This document shows, piece by piece, positions 1-11,915 of a stretch of DNA of 64,000 bases. Where the stretch lies: positions 3,198,454 through 3,262,453 of the forward strand of contig CALYLW010000041.1 in assembly GCA_944989445.1 (NCBI GenBank), read 5' to 3'. How positions within the stretch are numbered: position 1 is the stretch's first letter; every line of letters starts with the position of its first letter. A model generated the notes under the pieces. It was not told where the DNA came from. It made no database searches and was given only the letters and a program-made list of their open reading frames with translations. Both the position numbers and the translations under genes were made by a program. The stretch comes from Ampullaceana balthica. Lineage: Eukaryota > Mollusca > Gastropoda > Lymnaeidae.

Positions 1-289
1 TCTTGGAAATTCACGAGGCATATAAACGATATAGTGGCAATACCCTGAACAAGTGAACACGCGGAAATGATTTATAAGAGATTTTTTTTTAATGGAAAAT
101 TCCAATAAATTTGTTTACAAATGTTAAAAGTCCTACACTTTTTTAAACATGAATTAGAATTTCATTGCAATGTTCTTGCAGACTTCACAATAAGAAGTAA
201 CATAATCTAGTTTACTTTTTACTAGTCTTATATTAGCTTGCTTTGTAAGTTTAATCGGAACCGTCCGTCCAACTATTTGTTTATAATTT

Positions 290-458
290 TTTCACGTGCC
301 CACTTCACGCGTTGACGCCGACCGTCACTGTTCACACCCCCTACCGTCCCTGCGCCAAGGGGAGATAAAAACCAGGGGAGATAATTCTGTTTCAGTCTGT
401 AAATGTCGCGTAAAAATATAAATATTACTTTTAGTTATGTCTCATATATAAGGGATTT
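290..458 (+). repeat. R2-type repeat, right end
   Basis: Ctgtaaatgtcgcg, then ttttagttatgtctcatata and taagggatttatagtcaaaa match 34065-34140, including the preceding aggggagataa-type sequence. The left end is missing. Confidence 0.6.
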
Positions 459-1185
459 ATAGTCAAAAGGTAAGCTGGCTTTGCACTTACTGTAAAATGC
501 GTAGACTAAAAAGTAGAAAAATTAGTGCATTTTTAATATAAGACTAGTTTTTAAAAAGTGTTTTTAAGGTTAATTATTTAGAAACTCAACTCTTTCCATG
601 CATCTGCATAACCCAAGGGAACAACAATCTGTGTGGATACAGTTGCCGGAATAATTGTTATGTTAATGTATAACAGCTTACGTGACTTCTGTTACGAAAG
701 TTTTAATTCAGAGTTCTCCTTGTCTTTGAAGAGTTACCGTCCAAAGTTTTTGCATCTTTAACAGCACGGGTGCTGGTTATTTTTCATGCTTGCATAGGGT
801 AAATTAATGCTTCATTTCACAAGCTTTTGACTCCTGTTGTTTAGACCACTTGCCCTGAAAGCAGAATTTTGTTATAAAAAATATCGTTATTTGTACATAT
901 TTGCAGATTATAAAGGAGTAGTCGTCTTGGTGAAATTTAGTATAGGAATTTTCACCTTACAAAATTGATTGGCAAATTTAATAATATAAAAAAGAAGTAT
1001 TGAATATTTTTTTCAAAATTCAGTTTATCGCTTTAAATAATTAAATCAAAAGACAGAGAAATAAAATGTATCTCTTGCATTTGCTTACCTCAACGTTTTT
1101 GTGAATATATATTTTTCAATGTAATTTCTCCTGACATTTGAATCAAATAAATCTTTTTGCCTAAACCTTCACTCTCTCCCATGGG

Positions 1186-1486
1186 CGTAGGGAAGGGGGG
1201 GCAAGGGGGGGCATTTGCCCCCCCCCCTACATTTGAGGAAAAAAATTAATTTATTAAATGCATTAATAAATGTTGTATTTTAACTATTACAGCACTAATT
1301 TGTAAGTCTTATTAATTTCTAAGGCTTTTTTCAACCCTTATTTTATACTGAACTTGAATTTAATTGAAAATTGTACCTGTATGGCATTGCCAGTTAAAAT
1401 ATAAAAAAGTGGGATTTTTTTGCCCCCCCCTGGAATTTTTTTGCCCCCCCCCCTGGAAAAATTCCTAGCGACGCCCATGCTCTCTC
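1186..1486. mobile_element. Short element with inverted ends and poly-C/G tracts
   Basis: ATGGGCGTAGGGA at the left pairs with TCCTAGCGACGCCCAT at the right. Runs of seven to ten G and C (ggggggg, ccccccccc) lie just inside both ends. Non-autonomous, family not assigned. Confidence 0.5.
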
Positions 1487-2479
1487 CCTCTAAAAATTAT
1501 TGTTCTTCTTTAGCGTAACTATGGCATCATTTTATCCACTTGTATCTCCGCGACAACGATAATAGTTCAACAGAAAATACCTTGACAGAAATCAACTAAA
1601 TAGAATATTCATCAAAAGAAAACAAGTTTTAAAAAAAATGATTCCAATAATAATAATAATAATAAAAATAACTCAAAAGAAAACAAATTTAACAGCTTAA
1701 AGAGAAAACATATCTAACAAGGTTACTGAACTGAAAAAGAGAAACAGAAAAGAAGTCAATTAAAGCTATCATCTCTCAAGAGAAAAGGGGGCTTACCCTC
1801 ATCAGAAACTATCTATCCTTCTTTCAAACGCCATTGATCTCAACAACAACAACAAAAAACAACAACAAAAACATACAAACAACTTCACTAACAGCTGTTT
1901 AGTATGAATGAACATAAAGATGTTATTATTGGGAGTTATTTTATTTTATTTAAAAACCTTTGACACATTTTATGCCACATTTCATCCAAGTTTAAAAAAA
2001 AAGATGTAATTGCAGTATATGGTTTTGTTATACGATGACGTATGCTATACTGCGATAAATCTTAAGTGATCGTGCTTTGGTCAGTGGTCAGTGGTCCTGC
2101 TTTTGTTGACACCAAAATATTTCTGATATTGGGTGGATCGGCGGTTTGTTTATCAATATCAATTTTATGAATAACATTCACATGGCGTTTTATCGCGTTG
2201 GGTTGCCACCCTTCACAGACAATTTAATTACAATGGTTGCATTTTGCCGTGTCGCTGTCAACTTGATTGGCCTGATTCCACACGACGTCTAACCCATCTT
2301 GTTAACCTTGGGTGTATTATTAATATCAATTTTTGGGCTAGGCAAACACGTGTCAATGAACACAAGAAACACAAGCGACCCTATAGAGTTTGTCATTTTT
2401 GACAATAAGCAAATAAATGAAAGAAATAAAAGGAAATAAAATAAAAGGAAATATAATTCATTTCGCTACCATGTAAGTA

Positions 2480-2561
2480 CAGGGAAAATAGTGCACCGGT
2501 TCCAGATGCAATGGAAAACATTCCTGCCGGTCAGCAATACAAAAAATTTTGAGAATCACTG
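2480..2561 (-). mobile_element. Fragment of the hAT MITE family
   Basis: Reverse complement begins CAGTGATTCTCAAAATTTT and shares gaccggcaggaat and accggtgcactattttccct with 28865-28950. Only one end is recognisable. Confidence 0.65.
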
Positions 2562-3035
2562 GGTTATAGGAGGGAAGAGAGGAGAGTGGGGGTAGAAAAA
2601 ACACCATTAGATAGATAGTATCAATCGGTGACCCACTGTCGGCTATTTCAAAGCAAAGTTAGTTCCAAAGCAAGGGTGTTTGAATGAACAAAAAACAAAC
2701 ACGGCATCTTTCATCTCTGTGCAGTCCATCCTCACAGCCGACGTCTGCCCATCCTACACTGTTAGTAACTATTCAATTTATTAAATTTAAATACTGACGA
2801 CCTTGTACGAATTATTAGCATAAGTTTTTCTAGGTCACCACCTGTTAATGAACACAAGAAGTAAGGCGGATGTAAGGGGTGTGGGTTATAGGAGTGAAGG
2901 GAGGAGAGGGGGTAAATAAACAATATTAGCTAGTATCAATCGGCGTATTTCAAAGCAAAGTTAGTCAAAGCAAGAGTGTTTTTTTTTATTAACAAACACA
3001 GCGTCTTTCATCTCTAAGCAGTCCATCATTTTATT
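2561..3035. repeat. Direct repeat, about 320-base spacing
   Basis: Ggttataggagggaagagag at 2562 recurs at 2883, and both are followed by tagtatcaatcgg, tttcaaagcaaagttagt, caaacac and tctttcatctct..gcagtccatc. The second copy has an extended T run. Confidence 0.75.
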
Positions 3036-3343
3036 TTTTTTTGGCAGAGGACTTTTGTTTTCGTTATACGATTCTTTTAAAGAACCATTTTTTTTTAGTG
3101 TGTTGTGCAATTTCTGTTTCAGGTTGAGAGAAAAAAAAGATATATCAAAATACATTGTATTTATTGGGACCATATTTTATTTCCCGTTGACAGATATTTC
3201 TCCTTAGAAGTACTTCACAGCATATATTTGAAACAAAAATTTTCATTTGATAAATTGTTTCGCAAGCCACAATCACAATGTAAACACAAAAAGCCGCATG
3301 GGAGCCGAAGTTTGGCCTACGGTTAAATAGACATAGAAGCCAC

Positions 3344-3437
3344 ATTTTCACGGGTACCCGGGCGGAATTTTACTACCCGGGTAATCACACGGCAACGGGT
3401 ACCCGGGTCTCGGGTACCCGTTGACAGGCCTAGTGCT
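3344..3437. repeat. CGGGTACCCG palindrome cluster, probable hAT end
   Basis: CGGGTACCCG or close variants occur several times, next to an outward end whose reverse complement starts CTAGGCCTGTCAACGGG, a hAT-like terminus. The other end was not found. Confidence 0.45.
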
Positions 3438-3519
3438 AAATGCACCGATTTCTTGTGTAAGGGATTCATTTTTTTTTCTCTAAAATTAAATAGTATGTAT
3501 TATATCAAAGCAATATATG

Positions 3520-3668
3520 TTTAAAGTATATGTCAATTATAAAATTATTTATATATATATATATTTAAGTATATGTCAATGATTTATATATATATATTTA
3601 AGTATATGTCAATGATGTATATATATATTAAAGTATATGTCAATGATTTATATATATATATTTACTTC
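3520..3668. repeat. AT-rich tandem repeat, about 4 units
   Basis: Unit of roughly 35 bases, tatatatatttaagtatatg followed by tcaatgat, repeated with small changes. Confidence 0.85.
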
Positions 3669-4414
3669 TGAATGGAGTTCTAACAAAATACAAATTACGG
3701 TTATTTGTCATTTGATATACAGGTAATTGAATGAAAACAATGAGCTGATATTTTATTACTGTTATCAAGTAAGATCTCTCTGAGTTATTACCATAATAAT
3801 GCGTGCGAATGTTAAGATTAAAAGTAATAAATAGTACAAAAATTAAAATTTTCCTTAAACAATTTTCATATAACGAATTCTATTGGTGTTTGGTAAGCAA
3901 TCACACATATACTAATTATGTTGATGTATTCACCAATTGAAAAACCAAATTTGGGAGATTCATCAGATTTGTTATAGTGATGCATTCCGCCTGAAATGTA
4001 ACAGTCTACCTTAAATACGATAGTCTAGCTAGACTTTAAAAGTACTTGAAGGATATAAATTAAATCTTATGTTTAAAAAAGAAGGAAAAATTAGATTTAA
4101 AAAATGAAACTTTAAAACTACTTGTAAGTCTAGTTCAACAAGTGTTGCTAATTAGGATATTTGAACACATTATTCCCACATGGACTATTGATAGCGAAAA
4201 ATCTCAATGTGTCGTTAATAAACCAAGGGCGTAAATCATATTTACAAACAAAATGATAAGACCGTTCTAAACAACTATGTTGTTTTAAAGGGTATACAAT
4301 AAAAATGGCAAGAAAATTCATAAATTTTATCTTAATGGATAAAAAACAACAACTGCATTTTAAAGTTAACAATTCGTAAACACTTAATACGTACATTATA
4401 ATGATTTTACTTAC

Positions 4415-4540
4415 AGTTTACTATTAATTCAGTTTTTTTAAAAGATTTGTTTGAATTAAACGTGTTATTAACAGAACACCAGTATTGCCCTGCATTATGC
4501 ATCTTGCCGTAAGTGAATAACTTGTAAAATATTTGTTTTT
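4415..4540 (-). pseudogene. Gene C exon D6b: second half of I-set-like domain, one base short
   Basis: Acceptor ttgtctcag/AAAAAC, donor AAACT/GTAAGT, 126 bases where 127 is needed for phase 0 to 1. The frame that fits the donor reads KQIFYKLFTYGKMH, then NAGQYWCSVNNTFNSNKS and TELIVN. One more A in the opening AAAAA run restores the match to gene B; alternatively a poor internal acceptor (ttacaag/TTATTC) could be used. Confidence 0.7.
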
Positions 4541-4835
4541 CTGAGACAAATAAGAGAAGTAAAATATGATGGAGTGTCTCCTCTAGGTGCAGCGCACGTT
4601 GTCGTATTCTACGCTATCTAATTTAAATGTGAGCACGTTCAAAGTCGTGTTTAATAAAGCTCACTGTTATTTCAGATTTAAAATGATGATTGGCCGGTTT
4701 GATATGATTTTATTTTCGCATAAGTCATTTCAAACTATGGTTGTCTGAAGTGTGTTCATTAGGGTTTTGCCACTGATTGAGCTAGTTGTTTTGAATAACT
4801 TTTACCATGTTGTGCAAGTGATCTATAACACTTAC

Positions 4836-5029
4836 ATCATCAATAATATCGTGGGACGAATGATTTAATGCGTTGCCTTCCTCCTTATAAAATAGATCAA
4901 TCCGAGGCTTTGGGTATCCAGTGACGTTGCACCACATAGTTAACTGTGAGCCGGGGATGTACTCATTGGTCGTGTTATCAGGAAGTGGATGAAACTGGAA
5001 ACTTTTAATGACTTGCAGAGCGTTTGGAA
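4836..5029 (-). CDS. Gene C exon D6a: first half of I-set-like domain
   Basis: Acceptor agttttag/TTCCAAA, donor GATGAT/GTAAGT, 194 bases, phase 1 to 0, open. It reads PNALQVIKSFQFHPLPD, then PGSQLTMWCNVTGYPKPRID, a textbook I-set strand B/C region with W-C and proline turn. It is homologous to 45284-45459 of gene B. Confidence 0.82.
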
Positions 5030-5717
5030 CTAAAACTAAAAAATAACCAAAGTGTAAACACTTGATATTTTGCTAATGAAAAGAAGTGATTAAACGAACT
5101 ATTGACAATAACCGGTCACTTTAAGTAAACAAATAACCAAAAACTTTTTCGTACACTAGATTGAAAAATTTAATCTGGAGATACTAGCTGTGAAAGAAAA
5201 TTACAAAGGTAAACCCAAAGCTAAAGGAAGCAGACACGCTCGAAATACAGACAAAGTTTTAAAGAGTATTTTCAGCAAATCTCGTTTCTAACATTTCAAA
5301 AAGATATCACGTAACTTATAACGCCGCAACACATTCAACAAACTTCCTAATCTTCTAATTTTTAAATAATAGCACGTTGACCTCTACAGCGTGTATTTGG
5401 AAATCTTTTTCGCCAACATTTTGGTGAGTTTAATTCATACACCCATAGAATTAGGATTTTAAAAAATGATGTCAAAATATATTCTCAAAAATATTTAATA
5501 ATGTAACGCCTGAAGCTTCCACAGCACTTTTATAGTGTACGCGGATTAAAAACATAATCTCAAGATGTTTTTAAAAAAATAATAATATACATAGCTGCAC
5601 GTATAAATAAAAAATAAATAAATCTCAACTATTTGTTTTGATTTTTCGAATTTAAATAACTTACTTTGCATTTGTAAATTCCAGATACTTTCAACTACAG
5701 AAGTTCTCAAAATTTAC

Positions 5718-5864
5718 CTAAAACTGAGATAACCATGTACAACATTCTTGTCGAATACAGGCATTGCAACACATAATATTAAGTGGATCATACATGAAAT
5801 CAGCAATTGTTGTGTATCTTTTGCGTAGGAAAAACATGTCACTGGTATTCACAGTGACAATTTT
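5718..5864 (-). pseudogene. Gene C degraded A-type first half
   Basis: The frame reads FMYDPLNIMCCNACIRQECC followed by TWLSQF and TAG. It matches the A-type first half (F....VNI.C.......C.W), but the leading cysteine is lost, the stop falls directly before the GTAAAT donor, and no acceptor in the right phase is visible. A further relic of the second half may lie at about 5375-5460 (QIHAVEVNVLLF in a frame broken by stops). Confidence 0.5.
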
Positions 5865-5960
5865 CTCACCCGAAAAAATACATAGATATATAAAAACAAA
5901 TTTAGCATACACGAAATAAAAAAAAGACCGGAAATACGCTTTAATATTTTTTTTACTTAC

Positions 5961-6252
5961 TTTGAACATCAAGGAAAAAGTGAGATTTTAAGTTATACTT
6001 TTCTGTTACGTGTTGGGCGGAACATGTACATTCACTTCGATGCATGTCTTTATGTACATTAATAGGGATGTTGGAAGATTTCCATTATGTGTATACTTTA
6101 TTCCATTGCAGTAAATTGAGTCCTCATCACGATAGGTTTTCCTCCATTCACCAAACATTTTACAGTGATATTATCATTGTCTTTTACAATCAGCTCTTTA
6201 TCAATATCAGTTCCATTTAACATGGTGAATCTGGGTGGCTTACATGGAGGCT
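5961..6252 (-). pseudogene. Gene C exon D2: B-type Ig-like domain with two frameshifts
   Basis: Acceptor aatgtag/AGCCTCC, donor CAAA/GTAAGT, 292 bases where phase 1 to 1 needs a multiple of three. Frame one reads EPPCKPPRFTM and NITVKCLVNGGKP; frame two reads YRDEDSIYCNGIKY; frame three reads NIPINVHKDMHRSECTCSAQ and HVTEKYN. All three pieces fit the B-type pattern (C, GG-x-P, extra C, C-x-C-S-A-x-H). The breaks lie at an AAAA run and a CTTCC, each explained by loss of one base. Confidence 0.75.
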
Positions 6253-6492
6253 CTACATTTTTTTAAATGTCAAAAGCAATAAATGAAATAATGATATATA
6301 GTAATGAAGAATAAGAATCGACCCGTTTAAGTTAATTAGTACCTTTATCTTTTTGTTTGTTATTAAAATGCCATGATTAAGTAAAATGAACTTTAAAAAT
6401 TACATTTTAAAAGTATTAACGATCGAAAACACATTCTAAAACGAAATGATTAAAATGTGTGTAAGATCAATTACTGTGAATCCCCAACTCAC

Positions 6493-6679
6493 CAAAGGTT
6501 ACATTAACTCGAGAAGATATCATGTATTCAGTTTGGTATGTGTTGTAGTTACTAACATACGGATTCATCTCAACATCGACACCATACTGAGACTCATTTT
6601 TCAGCACAAAACTTGCAAAACATTTCGTTGCAAAGTAACCAGGCTCCGAGGCTTCTTGGTCTTGCGGTGTGTGAGAGAT
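6493..6679 (-). CDS. Gene C exon D1b: second half of an A-type domain
   Basis: Donor CTTTG/GTGAGT; proposed acceptor aaaaaag/ATCTCTC with a poor pyrimidine tract. It has 187 bases, phase 0 to 1, open. It reads SHTPQDQEASEPGYFATKCF, SFVLKNESQYGVDVEMNP and ISSRVNVTF. It aligns with D5b and D1b of gene B around the single cysteine and the NxS sequon. Confidence 0.75.
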
Positions 6680-7204
6680 CTTTTTTTAATTGGAATTCAA
6701 TTAAAAAAAATTAGGGCATTTAAAAAAAGCTAAGTATTGAAAATAAAAATCAATTACATATTTAATGAATTAAATAAATATATAAGAGACATTCTTGTCA
6801 TTAAATTCAAATTATATATTAAATATTCTAAATTTGAAATGTACAAATACAGCAACGGAAATTTATTTCAAGAAAAAAAAGGCCCAATAAAAAAACAACA
6901 ATGAAAAAACATTTTTTATATCACCTTTTCAGAAGATGCATAAAAAACTGCTGTTATTTGTGACACCGTTTAAAAAAACAACTTACCCGCGTATGATAAT
7001 TACAAAATACTAGACGCCCCGCGGCGTAACATACGCCGTAGACTTGCTCATGGAGAGTTCTTTTACCCCTTTAATTACATATTTTAAGGCGCCTAGGGCG
7101 CCGATAATTTTTCAAATGTACTCAATATTAGCAATTTCCAAGAATGGATAATATATTTATAAAGTCTCGAAAATCGCGATAGTATTGTGCCAATTTTGTC
7201 CACA

Positions 7205-7870
7205 CAAAATATAACTCTTACAAATTATATGTAAACTAGCGTACACACGTCAAAAATGACGGAAGTTTTCAGCTGAAATCCATTTATTTTATACAAAATG
7301 CACTATTTTTAGGGCGCCTACGACGCCGACCTTTTTCAAAAGCCCAACTAACTTGTCCTTGTTTGATATATACGAAATATTAAACTTTCTGAAATGTACA
7401 CAAAGTATTATATAATAGGTGTTGCAGGTGTTATTTTTTTATTTTATAATTAATCACCATCTAATTCTCTTTTTACAATGTTCCCTTTGCCAAAATTAAA
7501 ATGTGAGCAAAAACAATGACGTCATATAATATTTTTTTTACAGCGCATATTTAATTTACACACCTTTTGATGCTTTGGTGCAGTAATTTGGTTTTCCCTG
7601 CTTTCTAAAATTAGTAGCGTCAGGACTGACTGACAGACACTACTTGCGTGACAATTGCAAATTATATTGTTAAACTAGCGTATCACCCGTCAAAAATGAG
7701 GGAAGTTTTTAGCTGAAATATATTTATTTTATAAAAAATGCACTTCTTTTAGGGCGCCTCCGGCGCGACCTTTTTCAAAAGCCCAACTAACTTGTCCTTG
7801 TTTGATAAATACGAAATATTAAACTTTCTGAAATGTACACAAAGTATTTTATAATAGGGGTTGCAGGGCA
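7205..7870 (+). repeat. R3 repeat, two tandem units
   Basis: Units at about 7228-7440 and 7668-7870 share aaactagcgta, cgtcaaaaatga, ttttagggcgcctacgacg and aaaagcccaactaacttgtc. Period about 440 bases. It lies in the D1a-D1b intron of gene C; an inverted copy is at 58380-58650. Confidence 0.75.
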
Positions 7871-7929
7871 CCTAAATCACCCCATTTCTTTTTTGATTTT
7901 ATAATTAACCATCATCAAATCCTCTTTTT

Positions 7930-8538
7930 AAATCCTTTATATTAACTCGTGGTGTCTGCTTGCTTGCATCCTTGAACCCTTGCAAACTTGCTTGTCACCA
8001 AAACTTTGGATCAATTTTTAACCCACTTCCTCGTACGCTAGCGAGCTGAAATTTTGCATGCAGTTTCGTTCCGATGATAATATTAACTCGTGGCGTCTGG
8101 TTGCTTGCTTGCACCCTTGCACATTTGCTTGTCGCCAAAACTTTGGATAAACTTTTAACCCACTTCCTGGTAAGCTAGCGAGCTGGAAATTATGCAGGCA
8201 ATTTCTTACTGATAATAAAAACAATGTATCAAAATTTCAGATTGATCACATGTACCGTAATTGAATTATTGATTTTTTTAGATTATTTTATTTATTCCTG
8301 TGTATCATGTTATGTTTTGAGATAGAGTGTAAGGGTGCGCATTATATTGAACAACCTTTCTGTCGCGCAATAAGGTGCGTATTTTATTGACAACACTTTT
8401 TTATAAACATATTCCTGATCGATGCGCATTATATTAAACATGTTTTATGACACAACTGCAATTTTGTATTTTTGGATGGTCTTTCGCTGCGTATTATAAT
8501 GAACATTCTTTTAGTTTTGTCTCGTACATAAAGGATTT
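7930..8538 (+). repeat. R2 repeat with duplicated left part
   Basis: It starts aaatcctttatattaactcg and ends cgtacataaaggattt, so AAATCC/GGATTT form a short inverted pair. It is about 85% similar by eye to 26599-27059, but the left 130 bases (ttaactcgtgg.gtctg ... gctagcgagctg) occur twice. Confidence 0.75.
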
Positions 8539-9074
8539 ATATTCAAAAACTTGGTTTTTTACGTTTTTTTTAATACACTTATAATAAAAACTCATTACCA
8601 TCCACTTCTGACGTCAACACATTGATATCCCTTGTATCCATCTAAGTCGGATTGAGGCGTGGCTCATTGACGCGAGTGATAATATTTTATATTGACAAAA
8701 ACTAAAAACTAAAAATGCATTAATTTAATTATGCTACATTCGATCGATCTGAAATTTTGAAACAATGCATTGTCATCCAAGATCTATCTGTGTTAAAATG
8801 TTGAGATCTCAATTATCTTCAGAAAAGGTTTAATTTCACGTTACAAGATTTGAAGGATATAACATACAACATACAAACAGTGTGTTTGTAATAAAATAAA
8901 AGCGTGTAATAATAAAAAGACAAAAATCCAAATTTGTTAACACGCAAGATAGAGCTTTAAATATATAAAACAGCTACTCAAATACTAGTTCGAACTTTAA
9001 ACAAAACGTAGAAGATCTCACTTTTTAAAATACTATAATTTCTAAGCAGATCATTTTTAATCATTATAGTTTAC

Positions 9075-9199
9075 CCTATTCCACGAGGTCTGATGAATCC
9101 ACGTACATTTTGATCCCGGATCTGATTTGTTTACAGGACAAAGTATGTTAACATGACTCTCAACGAATTTGTATTCACAAGGAATTTTCTCCGAAAGCG
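9075..9199 (-). CDS. Gene C exon D1a: first half of an A-type domain
   Basis: Acceptor tgtttcag/CGCTTTC, donor AATAGG/GTAAAC, 125 bases, phase 1 to 0, open. It reads LSEKIPCEYKFVESHVNILC and then SKCTWIHQTSW: the clearest A-type signature in the window. Its partner half is 2.4 kb away, beyond a block of repeats (7200-8540). Confidence 0.8.
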
Positions 9200-10047
9200 C
9201 TGAAACAAAAACAGTTTTAATTACTTTTTTTAGAGAGTTTCTCCATGAATAGTCAATGAATTTTTTTATTGAAATCAACCATATCAATAAAAAATCGTGT
9301 TATATCTATTCCCGAATGTGACACATTGAAATAGAAAGAAAGGATACTAGTTCTGACGTTTTATTATCTTGACTTGATACTATGCTGTAAAGCTAATAAT
9401 AAAAAAAATGATGATCTGAATTACTTAAATACCTTTGTAACCGAAGAAATCCAAGAAACACACAACTACGATACGTGGGCTGTGAATCAATGGAACAAAT
9501 TCTGGCTTTTTCCAGTTTCTCCAGATTGTTTTGAACTTTTCTTTAAAAAAATAACACTGTCCAGAAAAGAAAAAGAAACATACTCTTGAAAACTTAAGAA
9601 AATTAAAACTTCTAAAAAAAAATTTGTAAATAAATTCTAATTTAAATATTACATTAATTTATTATTGTGACATCGTCTTGAAGAATGAGAAATAAAATTA
9701 ATTTTTAAACAAGTTATTTTGAAATTTGTAGTTACATTGATGAAAACCGGGATATTTTAAACATTTTGATTTTAAAAAAGTATTCCAGTTAATTTGTCAA
9801 CAAAATAATGTGTATGTTTACAATTTCTTCCACCAAATGATAACTAACAATTTACATTTAGTATAGTCTTTCGTTTTATATGTTCTATTGTTCTATAAGA
9901 GCTAACATACTACAAACACGCTCAACGATCTAATGGTTGAAACATTCATCAACACGCACACATATCAAGCGTTCTAGCGAAGGGTTTGATATCATATTTC
10001 ATTCCTTATGCAGCCATCATCATCATACAAAATTGAAATATTCTGAA

Positions 10048-10105
10048 GACTGAGATTAATGAGATTAATGGGATTAATGAGATTATTGAGATTAATGAGA
10101 TTTTA
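10048..10105. repeat. Nonamer tandem repeat (GAGATTAAT)n
   Basis: Six 9-base units, some with one substitution (gggattaat, gagattatt). Confidence 0.9.
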
Positions 10106-10368
10106 ATAACATGGTGAGTCACTCAGCACTTGATTTGGAAACACAATGTGATTTCCCCCCTCTACAAATAAACAGATGTTTGATGGGAAAGGTAAGTGTG
10201 AAGGATTTGAGCCTAAAATACCGACGAAGGTATAGTAATTTAAATAGAAGATAAATGATATTCCTTCATTGCGTTTTAAAGCAATATTGAATTTTTTAAA
10301 CAATAAAATAGAAATAAAATTGATTTTTTAGTATTATTTTACGTCAAGAAACCATTTTAGTGACAATT

Positions 10369-10575
10369 AAGAGAAGCAAGAACAAACACATACAAAAATT
10401 TTTTCTTCCCGTCCGGAATTCGGGCGTGGAATGGGTTGCCTGAAGAAACCAGTAAAGCCAACACTTTATCAACATTTAAATCTCTAATAAAAATGCAGGA
10501 CTAAACACAAACCATAGATAAGCGTAGGACGCAATAATCTTCTGTATAGAAGGAGCCTCTGTAAACAGATAAGAT
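10369..10575 (+). mobile_element. LINE 3' end, copy 1, 5'-truncated
   Basis: It starts at ARTNTYK-like sequence and shares cttcccgtccggaattcggg, the stop, and the gataagcgtaggacgcaata 3' region with copy 2 at 11717-11915, ending aagataagaag. The copies differ by scattered substitutions, so both are separate truncated insertions or parts of a local duplication. Confidence 0.8.
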
Positions 10576-10850
10576 AAGAAGAGACGCAAGCGGGCGTGGT
10601 TCTGTCATGTGCCACGACATATTAGCCTGACAAAAATCATCCATCAAGGCACATTAGAAAGGGGCCAGTGTAGAGGTCGACAACGGAAAAGTTAGCTGGC
10701 AACATAAAAAGATTGGACAGGGCTGCGGCTGAAAGAATTATTGGCCACCGTTCAAGTTAGTTAAGCGAATGTGGAGATCAAAGCCTGTTGGTATGTCTAT
10801 ACCCTCCCCCTATTGAATGCAACGGTCACGGGGCTGGTAATGATGATGAT
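10576..10850 (+). mobile_element. Relic of another non-LTR ORF C-terminus
   Basis: The frame KRRKRAWFCHVPRHI, then GTLERGQCRGRQRKS, stop, and DWTGLRLKELL matches the common LINE end pattern W-F-x-H-V...G-x-x-R-G-R...D-W. It has at least two stops. The end, ggggctggtaatgatgatga, is a short GAT tail. Confidence 0.6.
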
Positions 10851-11579
10851 TCTTCAAACATAAAATCAATATGTTCAGTATCATGCGTCGCAAAAAATTG
10901 AATCAAACATATTGCTAAAACTTTTGTCAATATGAATTTATCTAAAAGACGATTATAATATTGTTTGAAAAATTATCAATATACATTGTTAAAATAAAAG
11001 ATATGTGTGTGAAACTGAGAGTATCAACTTTTCCATAGCAAACGCTCGTAGCAGTTACAACATCAGTTGCTATATGTAACACTAACACAGTTGCCTCAAG
11101 CACAGGTCTTCATTATGTCATGTTCTCACCTCTCTTCCATTTTAGTTCTCCACATCATGAAAGGGGCATTCGGTCTCCAACCTCAAGCACAAGTTAGTAT
11201 TAGAATCACTGATTACACCTCGTCAAAGAAGCGGCTCTAAATCTCCCAATCCTTATACCAACCAACTCTCATTTCGTACAGTCTCCACCTTGTCACGGGC
11301 CGAAACAAACTCTCATAACCATTAAGGCCTCTCATCTTTTATATCAGACTCTTCTTGTGAAAGCACGTCTCAAACTCAGCTCACCCCGACTCCAAATTAT
11401 CTATTTTAGTGTCAGGCATATTTCTAGTAAATTTTACCCGTGCTATTGATTATCATCACTTTATTTTCACATTTAATCACACCCTAAATCGTCCTGCCAT
11501 CGTAAACAACTCGGACAAAGTAGATCGCTTGTGATGTTATCTGCGTCGGTCTCATATCTAAACAATGTAGTGTGAAGAA

Positions 11580-11915
11580 TTGCTCTTGTTCTATCGTTTA
11601 CTAAATAGAATAGTTAATAAAGCAATTAATTCTAATTTAGAAATACAACACAAAGATAACTTAATACAACCCTCAGATAGACATAAGGATAAAAACACCT
11701 TTCTTATTCCGTATGCAAGAACAAACACATACAAGCTTTCCTTCTTCCCGTCCGGAATTCGGGCGTGGAATGGGTTGCCAGCAGAATCCAGGAAAACCAA
11801 CACTTTATCAGCATTTAAATCTCTAATAAAAATGCAGGACTAAACACAAACCATAGATAAGCGTAGGACGCAATAATCTTCTGTATAGAAGGAGCGTCTG
11901 TTAACAGATAAGATA
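11580..11915 (+). mobile_element. LINE 3' end, copy 2, (GATAA)n tail
   Basis: An 87-residue frame ends SFFPSGIRAWNGLPAESRK, TLSAFKSLIKMQD and a stop, the conserved C-terminus of non-LTR reverse transcriptase polyproteins. A 3' untranslated region of about 70 bases ends in agataagataagata. It is almost identical over 200 bases to 10369-10575. Confidence 0.8.

Larger units (their letters stand above)
1..4414. other. Repeat-rich flank without recognised exons
   Basis: Holds an R2 end, a short inverted-end element, the 2561-3035 direct repeats, a hAT fragment, a palindrome cluster and AT tandem repeats. No FN3, transmembrane or tail exon of gene C was found on either strand; the rest is AT-rich unique sequence. 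Confidence 0.7.
4415..9199 (-). pseudogene. Gene C: third receptor copy, ectodomain only, damaged
   Basis: Exons of the same family occur in the order A-type domain (9075-9199, 6493-6679), B-type domain (5961-6252), degraded A-type domain (5718-5864, remnant about 5375-5460), I-set-like domain (4836-5029, 4415-4540). The B-type exon needs two extra bases and D6b one extra base to keep frame, all in homopolymers, and the second A-type half ends in TAG. No signal peptide was found between 9200 and 13512, and no FN3, transmembrane or tail exon to the left, where only repeats occur. It is most likely a pseudogene; consensus errors could explain the single-base shifts but not the missing ends. Confidence 0.7.

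Noticed and set aside
4148..4396. 82-codon minus-strand frame next to gene C
   Set aside because: I checked it as a possible FN3 or tail exon; it has no domain pattern, and the real exon here is 4415-4540 in another frame.
6446..6733. Plus-strand frame of 95 codons
   Set aside because: It is the complement of gene C exon D1b (6493-6679).
9374..9589. 71-codon plus-strand frame
   Set aside because: No domain, no homologue in the window and no splice context.
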